Shown here piece after piece: positions 53,810 to 62,153 of a stretch of DNA of 64,000 nucleotides. Each line of letters starts with the position of its first letter. Position 1 is the stretch's first letter. A program made the position numbers and the translations under genes. This DNA comes from Rufibacter latericius (GTDB lineage Bacteria > Bacteroidota > Bacteroidia > Cytophagales > Hymenobacteraceae), in NCBI RefSeq assembly GCF_003721515.1, contig NZ_RJJD01000015.1, positions 224,258 to 288,257 of the forward strand, written 5' to 3'. The notes under the pieces are model-generated. The model had not been told where the DNA came from, ran no database searches, and saw only the letters and a list, made by a program, of their open reading frames with translations.

Positions 53810-55153
53810 ATGAACAAACTATCCCAGCTCCTGCTTCAAGGTCTTTTGCCAGCTACTTTTGCCCTCGGCACCTTATCCGCCTTGGCGCAATCCGCAGAAA
53901 GACCAAAGCCCATCTCCGTTGACAAACGCTACGAAAACGAGATAAAAGCCTTGGCCAAAAACGCGTCGGTCAAAGCTGCATTTAAAACCATCCTGGATTT
54001 GGAGCCACAAACGAAGCAAGACCTGATTACGCTGACTGAAATCCCGGCCCCGCCTTTCAAAGAAGAGGTACGCGGGAGAAAGTACGCCGAAATGCTGCGG
54101 GCTGCCGGGGCTGACTCCGTTTGGACCGATGAAGTAGGCAACGTGCTTGCACGGCGCAAAGGCAGAACCGGCACTAAAACGGTGGTCATGGAAGCGCATC
54201 TGGACACGGTTTTCCCCGAGGGCACCGATGTAAAGGTGAAGCAACGCGGTGACACCCTTCTGGCGCCCGGCATCGCTGATGATACCCGAGGACTGGCCAT
54301 GGTGCTGTCGGTTTTGAAGACGTTAGAGAAAACCGGCCTGGAAACAGAGGCTGATGTGCTGTTCATTGGCACCGTGGGCGAGGAAGGCTTAGGTGACCTG
54401 CGGGGTGTTAAGCACTTGTTTTCAGAAAAAGGCCCTAAAATAGACTCGTACATTGCCGTGGACGGAATAGGACTGGGTGCCGTGACCAACCGGGGCCTGG
54501 GCTCGCACCGCTATCGTATCACCTTCAAAGGTCCTGGCGGGCACTCCTCGGGCGCGTTTGGACTGGCCAACCCGCACAATGCTTTGGGCCGAGCCATCCA
54601 CTACTTCGCCGTAGAGGCAGATAAATTCACCAAAGAAGGCATAAGAACCACCTACAACGTGGGCGTGATTGGCGGCGGCACCTCGGTGAACTCTATTCCT
54701 TTTGAGTCCTGGATGGAGGTAGACATGCGCTCGGAGAGCCCCGAGCGAGTAGAAGGTATTGACAAACTGCTTCAGGCTGCCGTGCAGCGCGCGTTGCAGG
54801 AGGAAAACCAAATGAAGCGAATAGGTGCCAACCTTACCGTAGACGTGAAACTGATTGGCGAGCGTCCGGCCGGCGGGGTTGACCCCAGCGTGGCCTTGGT
54901 GCAGCGTAGTGTGGCCGCTACCCGGTTCCTGGGCACCGAACCGGCGTTACGGGTGGGCTCCACCAATTCTAATATTCCGTTCTCTAAAAACGTACCTGCG
55001 GTGACCATCGGTAGCGGTGGCAAAGGCGGCGGAGCCCATGCCCTGGACGAGTATTGGATTAACGACAAAGCTTACTTGGCCACCCAACGCGCCCTGCTCC
55101 TGTTCTTGTCAGAAACAGGTATTGCCAAAAGGAAAAAGGGTGCCGTGCAGTAA
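53810..55153 (+). CDS. Exported M20-family metallopeptidase
   Basis: 447 aa with signal peptide (1-27, ending LSALAQ). Zinc ligands of the M20 clan are visible: EAHLDTVFPEG (His), GIADDTRGLAM (bridging Asp), GTVGEEGLGDLRG (catalytic and ligand Glu), and a C-terminal GGGAHALDEYW (His). A dimerisation domain is inserted at about residues 220-340 (GPGGHSSGAFGLANPHNALG). It should remove amino acids or split di- and tripeptides in the periplasm. It lies 44 bp behind the acylase gene, and an acylase-peptidase transcript would fit joint scavenging of amides. Confidence 0.9.
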   Translation: MNKLSQLLLQGLLPATFALGTLSALAQSAERPKPISVDKRYENEIKALAKNASVKAAFKTILDLEPQTKQDLITLTEIPAPPFKEEVRGRKYAEMLRAAGADSVWTDEVGNVLARRKGRTGTKTVVMEAHLDTVFPEGTDVKVKQRGDTLLAPGIADDTRGLAMVLSVLKTLEKTGLETEADVLFIGTVGEEGLGDLRGVKHLFSEKGPKIDSYIAVDGIGLGAVTNRGLGSHRYRITFKGPGGHSSGAFGLANPHNALGRAIHYFAVEADKFTKEGIRTTYNVGVIGGGTSVNSIPFESWMEVDMRSESPERVEGIDKLLQAAVQRALQEENQMKRIGANLTVDVKLIGERPAGGVDPSVALVQRSVAATRFLGTEPALRVGSTNSNIPFSKNVPAVTIGSGGKGGGAHALDEYWINDKAYLATQRALLLFLSETGIAKRKKGAVQ

Positions 55154-55210
55154 ATGATTAGATAGCCTTCCGAAACAAGGCAACCCATAAGCTGTCCTGT
55201 GGCAGACACT

Positions 55211-55250
55211 GCGTTTTGAGCCCGTTTTCAAGAAATCGGCTTATAAACGC
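55211..55250. repeat. Dispersed palindrome copy between M20 and M14 genes
   Basis: GCGTTTTGAGCCCGTTTTCA, then AGAAATCGGCTTATAAACGC; the outer arms GCGTTTTGAGCC and GGCTTATAAACGC pair with few mismatches. Confidence 0.65.
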
Positions 55251-55258
55251 CTCCCTTC

Positions 55259-55354
55259 TTTTGTCATCCTGAAAGGAACTTGTGGGCGAACGATAGTAGC
55301 GTTTACTACATCGCTTTTCTAGTTCGCTCAAAAGGTCCTTTCAGGATGACAAAA
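55259..55354. repeat. 96-bp palindromic element with perfect 19-bp terminal inverted repeats
   Basis: TTTTGTCATCCTGAAAGGA (55259-55277) is repeated in perfect inversion as TCCTTTCAGGATGACAAAA (55336-55354). The inner parts continue to pair (GGGCGAAC with GTTCGCTC), and an inner hairpin CGATAGTAG-CGTTTA-CTACATCG closes the tip. No ORF lies inside. This looks like a REP- or MITE-type dispersed palindrome; only one copy is present in this window. Confidence 0.75.
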
Positions 55355-55409
55355 AATATAAAATAACTTACCCTCTCTATTACCTTTCTCCACCTCCTAA
55401 ACTCCACCC

Positions 55410-58202
55410 ATGATTAGCAGATTTTACCGTTCCCTCACCCTTCTGCTGCTGTTAACGGTGGCAGTTTGCCAGGCCCAAACAATCCCGTCGCCTAAAGAGC
55501 ACTTCGGCTTCAACATAGGGGAGGATTACCAACTAGCGAACTTCACGCAGACCGAGGCTTATTTCAAGAAACTGGCCGCCTCTGACCGCACCAAGTTGGT
55601 GAACATCGGGCTCACCGAGGAAGGCCGCCATCAATTCATGCTGATTGTCTCTTCGCCGGAGAACATCAAGAATCTGGGGCGTTTTAAGGAAATCTCCCAA
55701 AAACTGGCGCGCGCTGAAAACCTGACGGAGGAACAAGCCCGCAACTTAGCCGCCGAGGGCAAAGCCGTGGTCTGGATTGACGGCGGCTTGCACGCCACCG
55801 AAACCGTGGGCATTCACCAGTTAATTGAAACTGCCTGGAACCTGGTCAGCCGTCAGGATGCCGAGACCAAGCGCCTGCTGGACCAGACCATTGTGCTCAT
55901 GACGCACGCCAACCCCGACGGACAGGAACTGGTAAGCAACTGGTACATGCGCGAGCGCAAAGAAAAGAACCGCTCCCTAAATCATCTGCCCCGCCTGTAC
56001 CAGAAATACGTGGGCCACGACAATAACCGTGATTTCTTTATGAACAACATGAAGGAATCGCAGAACATCAGCCGTCAGCTGTTTGTAGAGTGGATTCCGC
56101 AAATCATGTACAATCATCACCAGCGGGGCCCGGCAGGTTCAGTGCTGGCGGGTCCGCCATACCGTGACCCGTTCAACTACGTGTATGACCCGCTGCTGGT
56201 GACCAGTATTGACGCCGTAGGCGCCGCCATGAACAACCGGCTGAACGCCGAGGACAAGCCCGGCTACACCCAGCGTGCGGGTTCCCAGTTCTCTACCTGG
56301 TGGAACGGAGGCTTGCGCACCACGCCTTACTTCCATAACATGGTGGGCCTGCTCACTGAAATCATCGGGAATCCTACCCCGGAAGAGGTGCCGTTGGTAC
56401 CGCAGCGCCTACTCCCTAACGGGGCCACGCCTAACCCGGTCACGCCGCAGAAGTGGCATTTCAAGCAATCTATTGATTATTCTGTATCGCTCAACTACGC
56501 CGTGCTTGATTATGCGGCCCGCCACCGTGATGAGTTGCTCTACAACATCTACCGCATGGGCAAGAACTCTATTGAACGCGGCAGCAAAGACTATTGGGCC
56601 CTTTCTCCTAAAAGCGTAGAGGCGGTCACGGCTGCGCACGCGAAAGAGCAGAAATCTGCCGATGCCTCCACTACCGCCAGTGAATCCACTTCCGGTAGTG
56701 GAGGCGGCGTTCCGGTTAAACATTATGAGACTGTTTTCAAAGATCCTGCCCTGCGCGATCCTAGAGGGTACATCATCTCGGCAGATCAGCCTGATTTTTC
56801 AACAGCGGTCACCTTTGTGAACGCGCTGATCAAATCAGGCATTTTGGTGCACAAGGCTACAGAGGATTTCAAGGTAGCAGGCAAAAGCTACCCAGCGGGT
56901 TCTTACGTGGTGAAGACCGACCAAGCGTTCCGGCCCCACGTGATGGACATGTTTGAGCCGCAGGAACACCCCAACGATTTCCAGTACCCCGGCGGACCTC
57001 CCATCCGGCCCTATGACGCTGCCGGTTGGACCCTGGCGTTCCAGATGGGCGTGCAGTTTGACCGTATCTTAGACAGCTTCAAAGGCCCATTTCAGCCCAT
57101 TCCCTACGGAGAGTTACAAGCTCCCAAAGGCAATCTGCAAGCAGTAACCTCAGATGCCGGATACGTGCTGGATGCCCGCGCCAACCATTCGTTCATTGTG
57201 GTCAATGACTTGCTCCAAGCTGGCGCCGAGGTGTACCGGATGCCTGCCGCCGGGGCTGACCAAGGCAATTTCTTCGTTCCGGCTTCTGATAAATCCAGAG
57301 CACTCGTACAGAAAGCCGCTGCTGATTATGGCCTTAGTATCAAAGGCGTCGCGCAACGTCCAGCTGGGGCCACCACCAAAGTCTCTCCCATGCGTATCGC
57401 CCTTTGGGACACTTATGGCGGTTCCATGCCCTCGGGCTGGACGCGTTGGATCATGGAGCAGTACCATTTCCCCATTCAGTTGGTGTATGCCAAAGACATT
57501 GACGCCGGTGACCTGAACAAGAAATATGACGTGATTCTGTTCGTGACCCGGGCCATTCCACCGCTTAGTTCACAGGGAAATAGTGAAAGAGGCGGCGAAG
57601 GAAGAGGTCCTAAACCGGAAGACATACCCGCGGAATACCGTTCCCAGCTAGGCTCCATCACGGCAGAAAAGTCTATCCCTGCCCTCCGGAAGTTCATGGA
57701 AGCGGGTGGCTCCGTAATTACCATTGGCACCAGCACTAACCTGGCTTACCACCTGAAACTACCTGTGAGTAACGCCTTGGTAGAGCTGAACGCCTCCGGG
57801 CAGGCCAGACCACTTGCATCCACCAAATACTACATCCCCGGCAGCATTCTGCGTGTGAAGTACGCCACTTCCCAGCCCGCCACCTGGGGCATGCCCACCG
57901 AGGGCGATGTGTATTTTGACAACAGCCCCGTATTCAAGCTCACCCCTGATGCTGTGGCTAACGGCGTAGTGAAGCCACTCGCCTGGTTCGCTACTGATAA
58001 GCCACTCCGCAGCGGATGGGCGTGGGGACAGGCTTACCTGAAAGATGGGGTAGCGGCTTTTTCTGCCCCGGTTGGAGCAGGCACCTTTTACGCCTTCGGG
58101 CCGGAGATTACCTTCAGAGGACAAGCACACGGCACTTTCAAGCTGCTGTTTAACCAGTTGTATTCCACAGGTAACGGTGCGGCACAAAGCATGCGGCAGT
58201 AA
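55410..58202 (+). CDS. Exported M14-family zinc carboxypeptidase-like protein
   Basis: 930 aa with signal peptide (1-23, ending VCQAQ). The N-terminal M14 domain (about 30-360) has the HxxE zinc pair in WIDGGLHATETVGIHQL, LMTHANPDGQELVSNWY, and GHDNNRDFFMNN, with a further His candidate in MYNHHQRGPAGS. The second half (about 440-930) is a long Bacteroidota-specific region with a Rossmann-like segment (MRIALWDTYGGSMPSGWTRWI) and a sandwich-like end. Such large M14 proteins trim C-terminal residues from peptides in the periplasm or outside. It forms part of a run of three plus-strand hydrolases, but two repeats separate it from the M20 gene. Confidence 0.88.
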   Translation: MISRFYRSLTLLLLLTVAVCQAQTIPSPKEHFGFNIGEDYQLANFTQTEAYFKKLAASDRTKLVNIGLTEEGRHQFMLIVSSPENIKNLGRFKEISQKLARAENLTEEQARNLAAEGKAVVWIDGGLHATETVGIHQLIETAWNLVSRQDAETKRLLDQTIVLMTHANPDGQELVSNWYMRERKEKNRSLNHLPRLYQKYVGHDNNRDFFMNNMKESQNISRQLFVEWIPQIMYNHHQRGPAGSVLAGPPYRDPFNYVYDPLLVTSIDAVGAAMNNRLNAEDKPGYTQRAGSQFSTWWNGGLRTTPYFHNMVGLLTEIIGNPTPEEVPLVPQRLLPNGATPNPVTPQKWHFKQSIDYSVSLNYAVLDYAARHRDELLYNIYRMGKNSIERGSKDYWALSPKSVEAVTAAHAKEQKSADASTTASESTSGSGGGVPVKHYETVFKDPALRDPRGYIISADQPDFSTAVTFVNALIKSGILVHKATEDFKVAGKSYPAGSYVVKTDQAFRPHVMDMFEPQEHPNDFQYPGGPPIRPYDAAGWTLAFQMGVQFDRILDSFKGPFQPIPYGELQAPKGNLQAVTSDAGYVLDARANHSFIVVNDLLQAGAEVYRMPAAGADQGNFFVPASDKSRALVQKAAADYGLSIKGVAQRPAGATTKVSPMRIALWDTYGGSMPSGWTRWIMEQYHFPIQLVYAKDIDAGDLNKKYDVILFVTRAIPPLSSQGNSERGGEGRGPKPEDIPAEYRSQLGSITAEKSIPALRKFMEAGGSVITIGTSTNLAYHLKLPVSNALVELNASGQARPLASTKYYIPGSILRVKYATSQPATWGMPTEGDVYFDNSPVFKLTPDAVANGVVKPLAWFATDKPLRSGWAWGQAYLKDGVAAFSAPVGAGTFYAFGPEITFRGQAHGTFKLLFNQLYSTGNGAAQSMRQ

Positions 58203-58215
58203 AGCTTGAATAGGC

Positions 58216-58266
58216 TCTGCAAATGAACGAGGCTCCACCCCATGGCGCCGCGTTCATTTGCAGAGG
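58216..58266. terminator. 15-bp perfect hairpin after the M14 gene
   Basis: CTCTGCAAATGAACG and CGTTCATTTGCAGAG pair perfectly around a 21-nt loop that itself contains GGCTCC and GGCGCC. It is 14 bp past the stop codon but is not followed by a T-run, so it may be an RNA-stabilising hairpin or a dispersed palindrome rather than a terminator. Confidence 0.5.
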
Positions 58267-58545
58267 GCTTCGTTCCTTTCCAATGCTTCGGTCTGAAAGG
58301 TGAACGATTGATATTGCTTTAACATCAGCTTTACAAATGCTCGAAACTCAACCTGCACTATCCAGCTGGATCTCTTTAGCCACTATCTCATAATATCCAA
58401 CTCAGCCTATTCCTTGAAGCAAAAAGGCAAATTGATCGTTTCTACAAGATGGATCCAAAGCATTCCCGCTTGCTGGTACTGATCACCTCATGATTGATAA
58501 AGTAAATTTTTAACCTATCCTTGGAAAATCAGGCTTTTTGTGTTT
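58267..58545. other. Intergenic region with no gene
   Basis: Nothing coding is supported. The final 30 bp hold TTGG at 58521 and TACTTTG at 58545-58551, a plausible but imperfect promoter for the next gene whose -7 box overlaps the left half of the operator-like palindrome. Confidence 0.5.
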
Positions 58546-58568
58546 ACTTTGTTATCCAAAGTACTTTA
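58546..58568. promoter_or_regulatory. Operator-like palindrome, site 1 (winged-helix regulator operon)
   Basis: ACTTTG-TTATC-CAAAGT (58546-58562) is a perfect 6-bp inverted repeat with a 5-bp centre. It is followed directly by ACTTTA, so that AAAGTACTTT forms an overlapping palindrome. It ends 2 bp before the ATG at 58571, where a bound protein would block transcription or initiation. Two further copies occur at 59555 and 62080. Confidence 0.65.
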
Positions 58569-58570
58569 CA

Positions 58571-59197
58571 ATGAAAGAAGAACAGGATTACCTCCGGGAC
58601 ATAGCCGAGATTCGCTCCATGATGGAGCGTTCTTCCAAATTTCTGTCGCTCTCTGGTTGGGCAGGTATTATGGCAGGTATCTACGCGTTGTCAGGAGCCT
58701 ATATCGCGAGTCAGGTACTAGATTTTAATCCAGCTGAAATAGCAGCAGGCACCCTAACCACTGGGGGACTGTCTTCGGGTTTACTCCAGGTCATTACCCT
58801 GGCTCTTTTGATCCTGGTGCTGGCGGTTGGTACTGCTATTTTTCTCTCCCACAAAAAGGCTTCTAAAAAAGGGGAAAAACTCTGGAACGCGACTACAAAA
58901 CGGGTGCTCATTAATATGGCAGTTCCACTCACGGTGGGTGGACTCCTGATCCTTATTTTGATCTCCAAAGGATTGATCGGCTTCATTGCTCCCTTTACCC
59001 TTATTTTCTATGGGTTGGCGCTGTATACTTCCAGCAAATTCACTTATGGGGAGATGAGAAGTTTAGGGCTTATAGAGATAGGATTAGGCCTGATTAGTTC
59101 CTACTTCGTGGGATATGGATTGTTATTCTGGGCCATAGGGTTTGGGGTAGTCCATATTATCTATGGTATTTACATGCATTACAAGTACGAGCGGTGA
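58571..59197 (+). CDS. Six-helix membrane protein paired with a winged-helix regulator
   Basis: 208 aa from MKEEQDYLRDIAEIRSMMERS. A short cytoplasmic N-terminal helix is followed by about six transmembrane segments (for example GWAGIMAGIYALSGAYIA, ITLALLILVLAVGTAIFL, IEIGLGLISSYFVGYGLLFW). I recognise no transport or catalytic motif. Its TGA stop overlaps the GTG start of the regulator gene in a GTGA arrangement, so the two are translated together. This pairing suggests the membrane protein modulates the regulator or is its main target. The frame extends to 58538, but that start lies inside the operator. Confidence 0.82.
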   Translation: MKEEQDYLRDIAEIRSMMERSSKFLSLSGWAGIMAGIYALSGAYIASQVLDFNPAEIAAGTLTTGGLSSGLLQVITLALLILVLAVGTAIFLSHKKASKKGEKLWNATTKRVLINMAVPLTVGGLLILILISKGLIGFIAPFTLIFYGLALYTSSKFTYGEMRSLGLIEIGLGLISSYFVGYGLLFWAIGFGVVHIIYGIYMHYKYER

Positions 59198-59496
59198 AAA
59201 TATCTATCAATGGTTTACACAAAGCATTTGAGAGCAGAATCAGGCTGGGCATTATGTCAGCGCTGGCTGTAAATGATATGCTTGACTTCAATGCACTGAA
59301 GGAATACCTGGATGTGACCGATGGCAACTTGGCGAGTCACTTAAAAGCCTTGGAGAAGGAAGAGTTTGTGAAGGTAGAGAAGTCTTTTGTGGGTAGAAAA
59401 CCGAACACCACCTATGCTGTCACCCAACTTGGCCGAAAGGCTTTCAATGATCATTTAAATGCGCTGGAAAAACTGATCAAGGGAGTTTCTGAATAA
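59194..59496 (+). CDS. Winged-helix transcriptional regulator (MarR/ArsR-like fold)
   Basis: 100 aa, GTG start. The wHTH core is FESRIRLGIMSALAVNDMLDFNALKEYLDVTDGNLASHLKALEKEEFVKVEKSFVGRKPNTTYAVTQLGRKAF: recognition helix TDGNLASHLKAL, beta-wing VEKSFVGRKPNTTYAV, and a C-terminal helix for dimerisation. The type is common in Bacteroidota next to small membrane proteins. There is no ligand-binding domain or metal-binding cysteine, so the signal probably comes from its membrane partner. The palindromes ACTTTG-N5-CAAAGT in front of its own operon and two nearby genes are its likely operators (inference). Confidence 0.9.
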   Translation: MKISINGLHKAFESRIRLGIMSALAVNDMLDFNALKEYLDVTDGNLASHLKALEKEEFVKVEKSFVGRKPNTTYAVTQLGRKAFNDHLNALEKLIKGVSE

Positions 59497-59554
59497 TTCA
59501 TCTTAACCTAAAATCTAGTAACAGGAAAGACAACTGTTATTTTTTTGAACCTTT

Positions 59555-59577
59555 ACTTTGAATATCAAAGTACTTTA
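59555..59577. promoter_or_regulatory. Operator-like palindrome, site 2 (111-aa membrane protein)
   Basis: ACTTTG-AATAT-CAAAGT followed by ACTTTA, the same 23-bp pattern as site 1 with a changed centre. It lies 47 bp before the ATG at 59624. Confidence 0.65.
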
Positions 59578-59623
59578 ACAAGCTTAATAAAAAAGGATTT
59601 ATAACTCTAAAAACAAACGTACC

Positions 59624-59959
59624 ATGTCAACTAAAAACATTGTAACAATCCAGAAAAGTGACCTCTCATCCTTTGTTAAACCGATGGTCGTGGGGGCAGT
59701 TATTGCTTTCGCCGTGATCTCCCTTTTTGTGTTTGGAGTAGATCATCCTAACCCAGCCTGGGGAAAGTTCTGGATGATCAGACCCTTAATCATTACGCCT
59801 TTAGCCGGTGCCATGGGTGGTGCGTTTTACTCCCACCTAAACCAACTGAGTTCCCGCGGGTTCAACAAAACAGTGGCTATTCTCTTGGGTATGGTAGTCT
59901 ACATCATTGGCCTGTGGTTAGGCATTGTCCTGGGATTAGCGGGCACCATGTGGAATTAG
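59624..59959 (+). CDS. Small three-helix membrane protein
   Basis: 111 aa with three hydrophobic segments (about 20-43, 50-75, 83-108; the last VAILLGMVVYIIGLWLGIVLGLAG). Homologues in Bacteroidota are sometimes labelled potassium transporter KefB. Nothing here supports that: the protein is far too short and has no KefB motif. It carries its own copy of the ACTTTG-N5-CAAAGT site, so it is probably controlled together with the upstream regulator operon. Function unknown. Confidence 0.8.
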   Translation: MSTKNIVTIQKSDLSSFVKPMVVGAVIAFAVISLFVFGVDHPNPAWGKFWMIRPLIITPLAGAMGGAFYSHLNQLSSRGFNKTVAILLGMVVYIIGLWLGIVLGLAGTMWN

Positions 59960-60014
59960 CATTTCCGACTTACCTGTTGATTTCTCCAAAATATCCCTCA
60001 GAACTGCCACCCTT

Positions 60015-60050
60015 GCTTTGGGCCCGATTTACCGAAAACGGCCTCAGAAC
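60015..60050. repeat. Dispersed palindrome copy
   Basis: GCTTTGGGCCCGATTTACC, then GAAAACGGCCTCAGAAC. The inner arms GGGCCCG and CGGCC pair, and the outer arms are degenerate. It lies between the 111-aa gene and the DUF4153 gene. Confidence 0.5.
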
Positions 60051-60126
60051 AAGAACTCATAAAAAGGTTAAATAACCCCGCATTTTTATTCGAAAACGCT
60101 TCACAGCAGGCATAAAGCTTACGCAA

Positions 60127-61371
60127 ATGAAAGAAGAGATTCGCACCCACATGAATGACCCCAAGCATCTGGAAAAGCTGTACCGGGCCAATAAGGCACC
60201 TTTTAAACGGGAGTTCAGCTTATTGTATCCGGAGCTGAAAGGCAACACCCTCGCTGATTTCTGGAATGAGCGCCTGAATTACGAGAACGATGAGATCAAT
60301 TGGGGCACCCGCCGGGAATTACTATTTGTGCTGATTGCCTCGGTAGTGGCCGGGTTAATCGCAAAATTGCCAACTTTCTTTGCCATCGATGAAGAGTTCT
60401 TTTACCCCAGGAATATCGGTTTTATCGTCTTCCCGGCATTGTCAGCGTACTTTGCCTGGAAGAACAGATTATCGGCAGGCAAAATAGCTTTTATCGTTGG
60501 CCTTAGCCTGGCGGGGCTTATTTTCATCAACTCCCTTCCCGATGTCCAGACCAGTGACACCCTCATTTTGTCGTGCATCCATTTACTCCTGTTTCTTTGG
60601 TGTGGGTTGGGCTTTGCGTTTGTGGGCGAAGCACGGAACAACCCAGAGAAGCGCCTTGCCTATCTGAAGTATAACGGCGATCTGGTCGTCATGACCACGC
60701 TCATCCTGATAGCGGGCGGAATCATGACAGGCATCACCATCGGGCTTTTCAGTATCATCGGCTTGAACATTGAAGAGTTTTACTTCAGGAATGTTGTGGT
60801 TTTCGGGCTACCGGCTGCCCCCATTATCGGCACGTACCTTACCCAGACCAATCCGCAGCTGGTGGGCAAAGTCTCGCCGGTTATCGCCAGAATTTTCAGC
60901 CCGCTGGTATTGGTGATGCTGGTCATTTACCTTATTGCCATGGTCTATTCGGCCAAGAACCCATACACCGACCGGGAGTTCCTGATCCTCTTCAACGCCT
61001 TGTTGATTGGCGTCATGGCAATCATCTTCTTTTCTGTTGCCGAGACCTCCAAAACCATTAAAAGCACCGCCGAAATCTGGGTTCTTCTGCTCCTTTCTGC
61101 CGTCACCGTCATTGTGAATGGCATTGCGCTATCTGCCATCCTGTTCAGGATCTCAGAATGGGGAATGACTCCCAACAGGGCCGCCGTTCTGGGGGGCAAT
61201 GTGCTTATCCTGATCAACCTTCTCTTCGTGACCGTGCAGCTTTTCAGGCTACTTTTCAAAAAAGGCACCTTAAACGGAGTCGGGAATTCCATTGCCTCTT
61301 ACCTGCCCGTTTACTTCATCTGGACCATCGTTGTGACGTTCCTTTTCCCGCTCATATTCGAGTTTAAATAA
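60127..61371 (+). CDS. DUF4153 domain-containing membrane protein
   Basis: 414 aa. A soluble N-terminal stretch of about 55 residues (MNDPKHLEKLYRANKAPFKREFSLLYPEL) is followed by about ten transmembrane helices, with the DUF4153 arrangement of helices and loops (RRELLFVLIASVVAGLIAK, YLTQTNPQLVGKVSPVIARIFSPLVLVMLV). DUF4153 proteins are found across bacteria and have no assigned function. The gene has no copy of the ACTTTG operator and stands alone. Confidence 0.8.
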   Translation: MKEEIRTHMNDPKHLEKLYRANKAPFKREFSLLYPELKGNTLADFWNERLNYENDEINWGTRRELLFVLIASVVAGLIAKLPTFFAIDEEFFYPRNIGFIVFPALSAYFAWKNRLSAGKIAFIVGLSLAGLIFINSLPDVQTSDTLILSCIHLLLFLWCGLGFAFVGEARNNPEKRLAYLKYNGDLVVMTTLILIAGGIMTGITIGLFSIIGLNIEEFYFRNVVVFGLPAAPIIGTYLTQTNPQLVGKVSPVIARIFSPLVLVMLVIYLIAMVYSAKNPYTDREFLILFNALLIGVMAIIFFSVAETSKTIKSTAEIWVLLLLSAVTVIVNGIALSAILFRISEWGMTPNRAAVLGGNVLILINLLFVTVQLFRLLFKKGTLNGVGNSIASYLPVYFIWTIVVTFLFPLIFEFK

Positions 61372-61643
61372 AGAACCGAGCCTATTTCGTACACCCTTTT
61401 CAGGCTTTATTCTCAGACAAACCGGAACGATGCGCTGCGGATATTTGCAAATTCTAACCAAGTAACATCAGTCATTCACGAAGTTAATCTTGTGTAAATA
61501 TGTTGACAAAATCGACTTAATAGCACCTTTATCACACGCTATTGATACTCTTAATTATCAGGGTATATTCTCGATAAGAGAGTTAACCACAGTCGCTTTT
61601 TGGATGTTTATATAAAAACACGCTTTAACTATACTTCACTAAA
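61372..61643. other. Intergenic region with no gene
   Basis: No coding capacity is supported. An AT-rich part from 61490 contains a loose inverted repeat (ACTCTTA at about 61548 and TAAGAGAGT at about 61576) that may belong to the promoter of the 90-aa gene. Confidence 0.5.
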
Positions 61644-61916
61644 ATGGAAGCTAAATTTATTGAGTCAAGCATACCCGGTTGGGTGTTCGGCACCCTTGTT
61701 TTTACCATTGGTGTATTAAATCTGCTCTTAGTACACCCCGTTCCGGGAGTAGCATACTTCTTCCTTTCCTGCTTTTACCTTCCTCCGGCAAATAACCTCT
61801 TCCAGAAATGGTTTGCTTTCTCTATGCCGCTTGCAGTAAAAATCGTTCTGGGCATCATCATTATCCTGTTCACATTAGGGGTAAGCGACCTTGGTGACAT
61901 AATTGACAAGCTGTAA
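61644..61916 (+). CDS. Small hypothetical membrane protein, 90 aa
   Basis: Three hydrophobic stretches (about 10-30 GWVFGTLVFTIGVLNLLLV, 33-50, 60-82 AVKIVLGIIIILFTLGV) and a short acidic C-terminus SDLGDIIDKL. I do not recognise a family. The start MEAKFIESSIPGWVFG is the first ATG and is preceded by an AT-rich leader. Codon use looks like that of its neighbours. It lies between the DUF4153 gene and the serine hydrolase gene on the same strand. Confidence 0.65.
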   Translation: MEAKFIESSIPGWVFGTLVFTIGVLNLLLVHPVPGVAYFFLSCFYLPPANNLFQKWFAFSMPLAVKIVLGIIIILFTLGVSDLGDIIDKL

Positions 61917-62079
61917 AATACCAGCAATAAACTTACCCTTAAAATCAACCACAAACCACTTGGAAAACACCAACAATCTAACACAGGTCAGCTCAAAGCA
62001 ACCGCTAATCCTGCTTCCTCTTACATATTCTTTAACGATGATAGAATCAGGGAATTAGGATCTTTTTTTTTGCTTTATC

Positions 62080-62102
62080 ACTTTGAATAGCAAAGCACTT
62101 TT
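62080..62102. promoter_or_regulatory. Operator-like palindrome, site 3 (serine hydrolase)
   Basis: ACTTTG-AATAG-CAAAGC followed by ACTTTT, the third copy of the pattern with one changed arm base. It lies 52 bp before the ATG at 62154. The similar spacing of sites 2 and 3 to their genes supports a shared regulatory role. Confidence 0.6.
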
Positions 62103-62153
62103 TCCTTAAATATTAGAGTAATAAAACCCTTGAAATATTAAAATATCAAGCAT

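Noticed and set aside
54410-54443. Possible in-gene palindrome copy in the M20 peptidase gene (KHLFSEKGPKI)
   Set aside because: Only half of the element is recognisable and this peptide fits the normal M20 sequence, so it may be chance; listed only as a possible member.
59624-59959. Potassium transporter KefB label for the 111-aa membrane protein
   Set aside because: KefB proteins are several times longer with an antiporter domain and an RCK domain; neither is present here.
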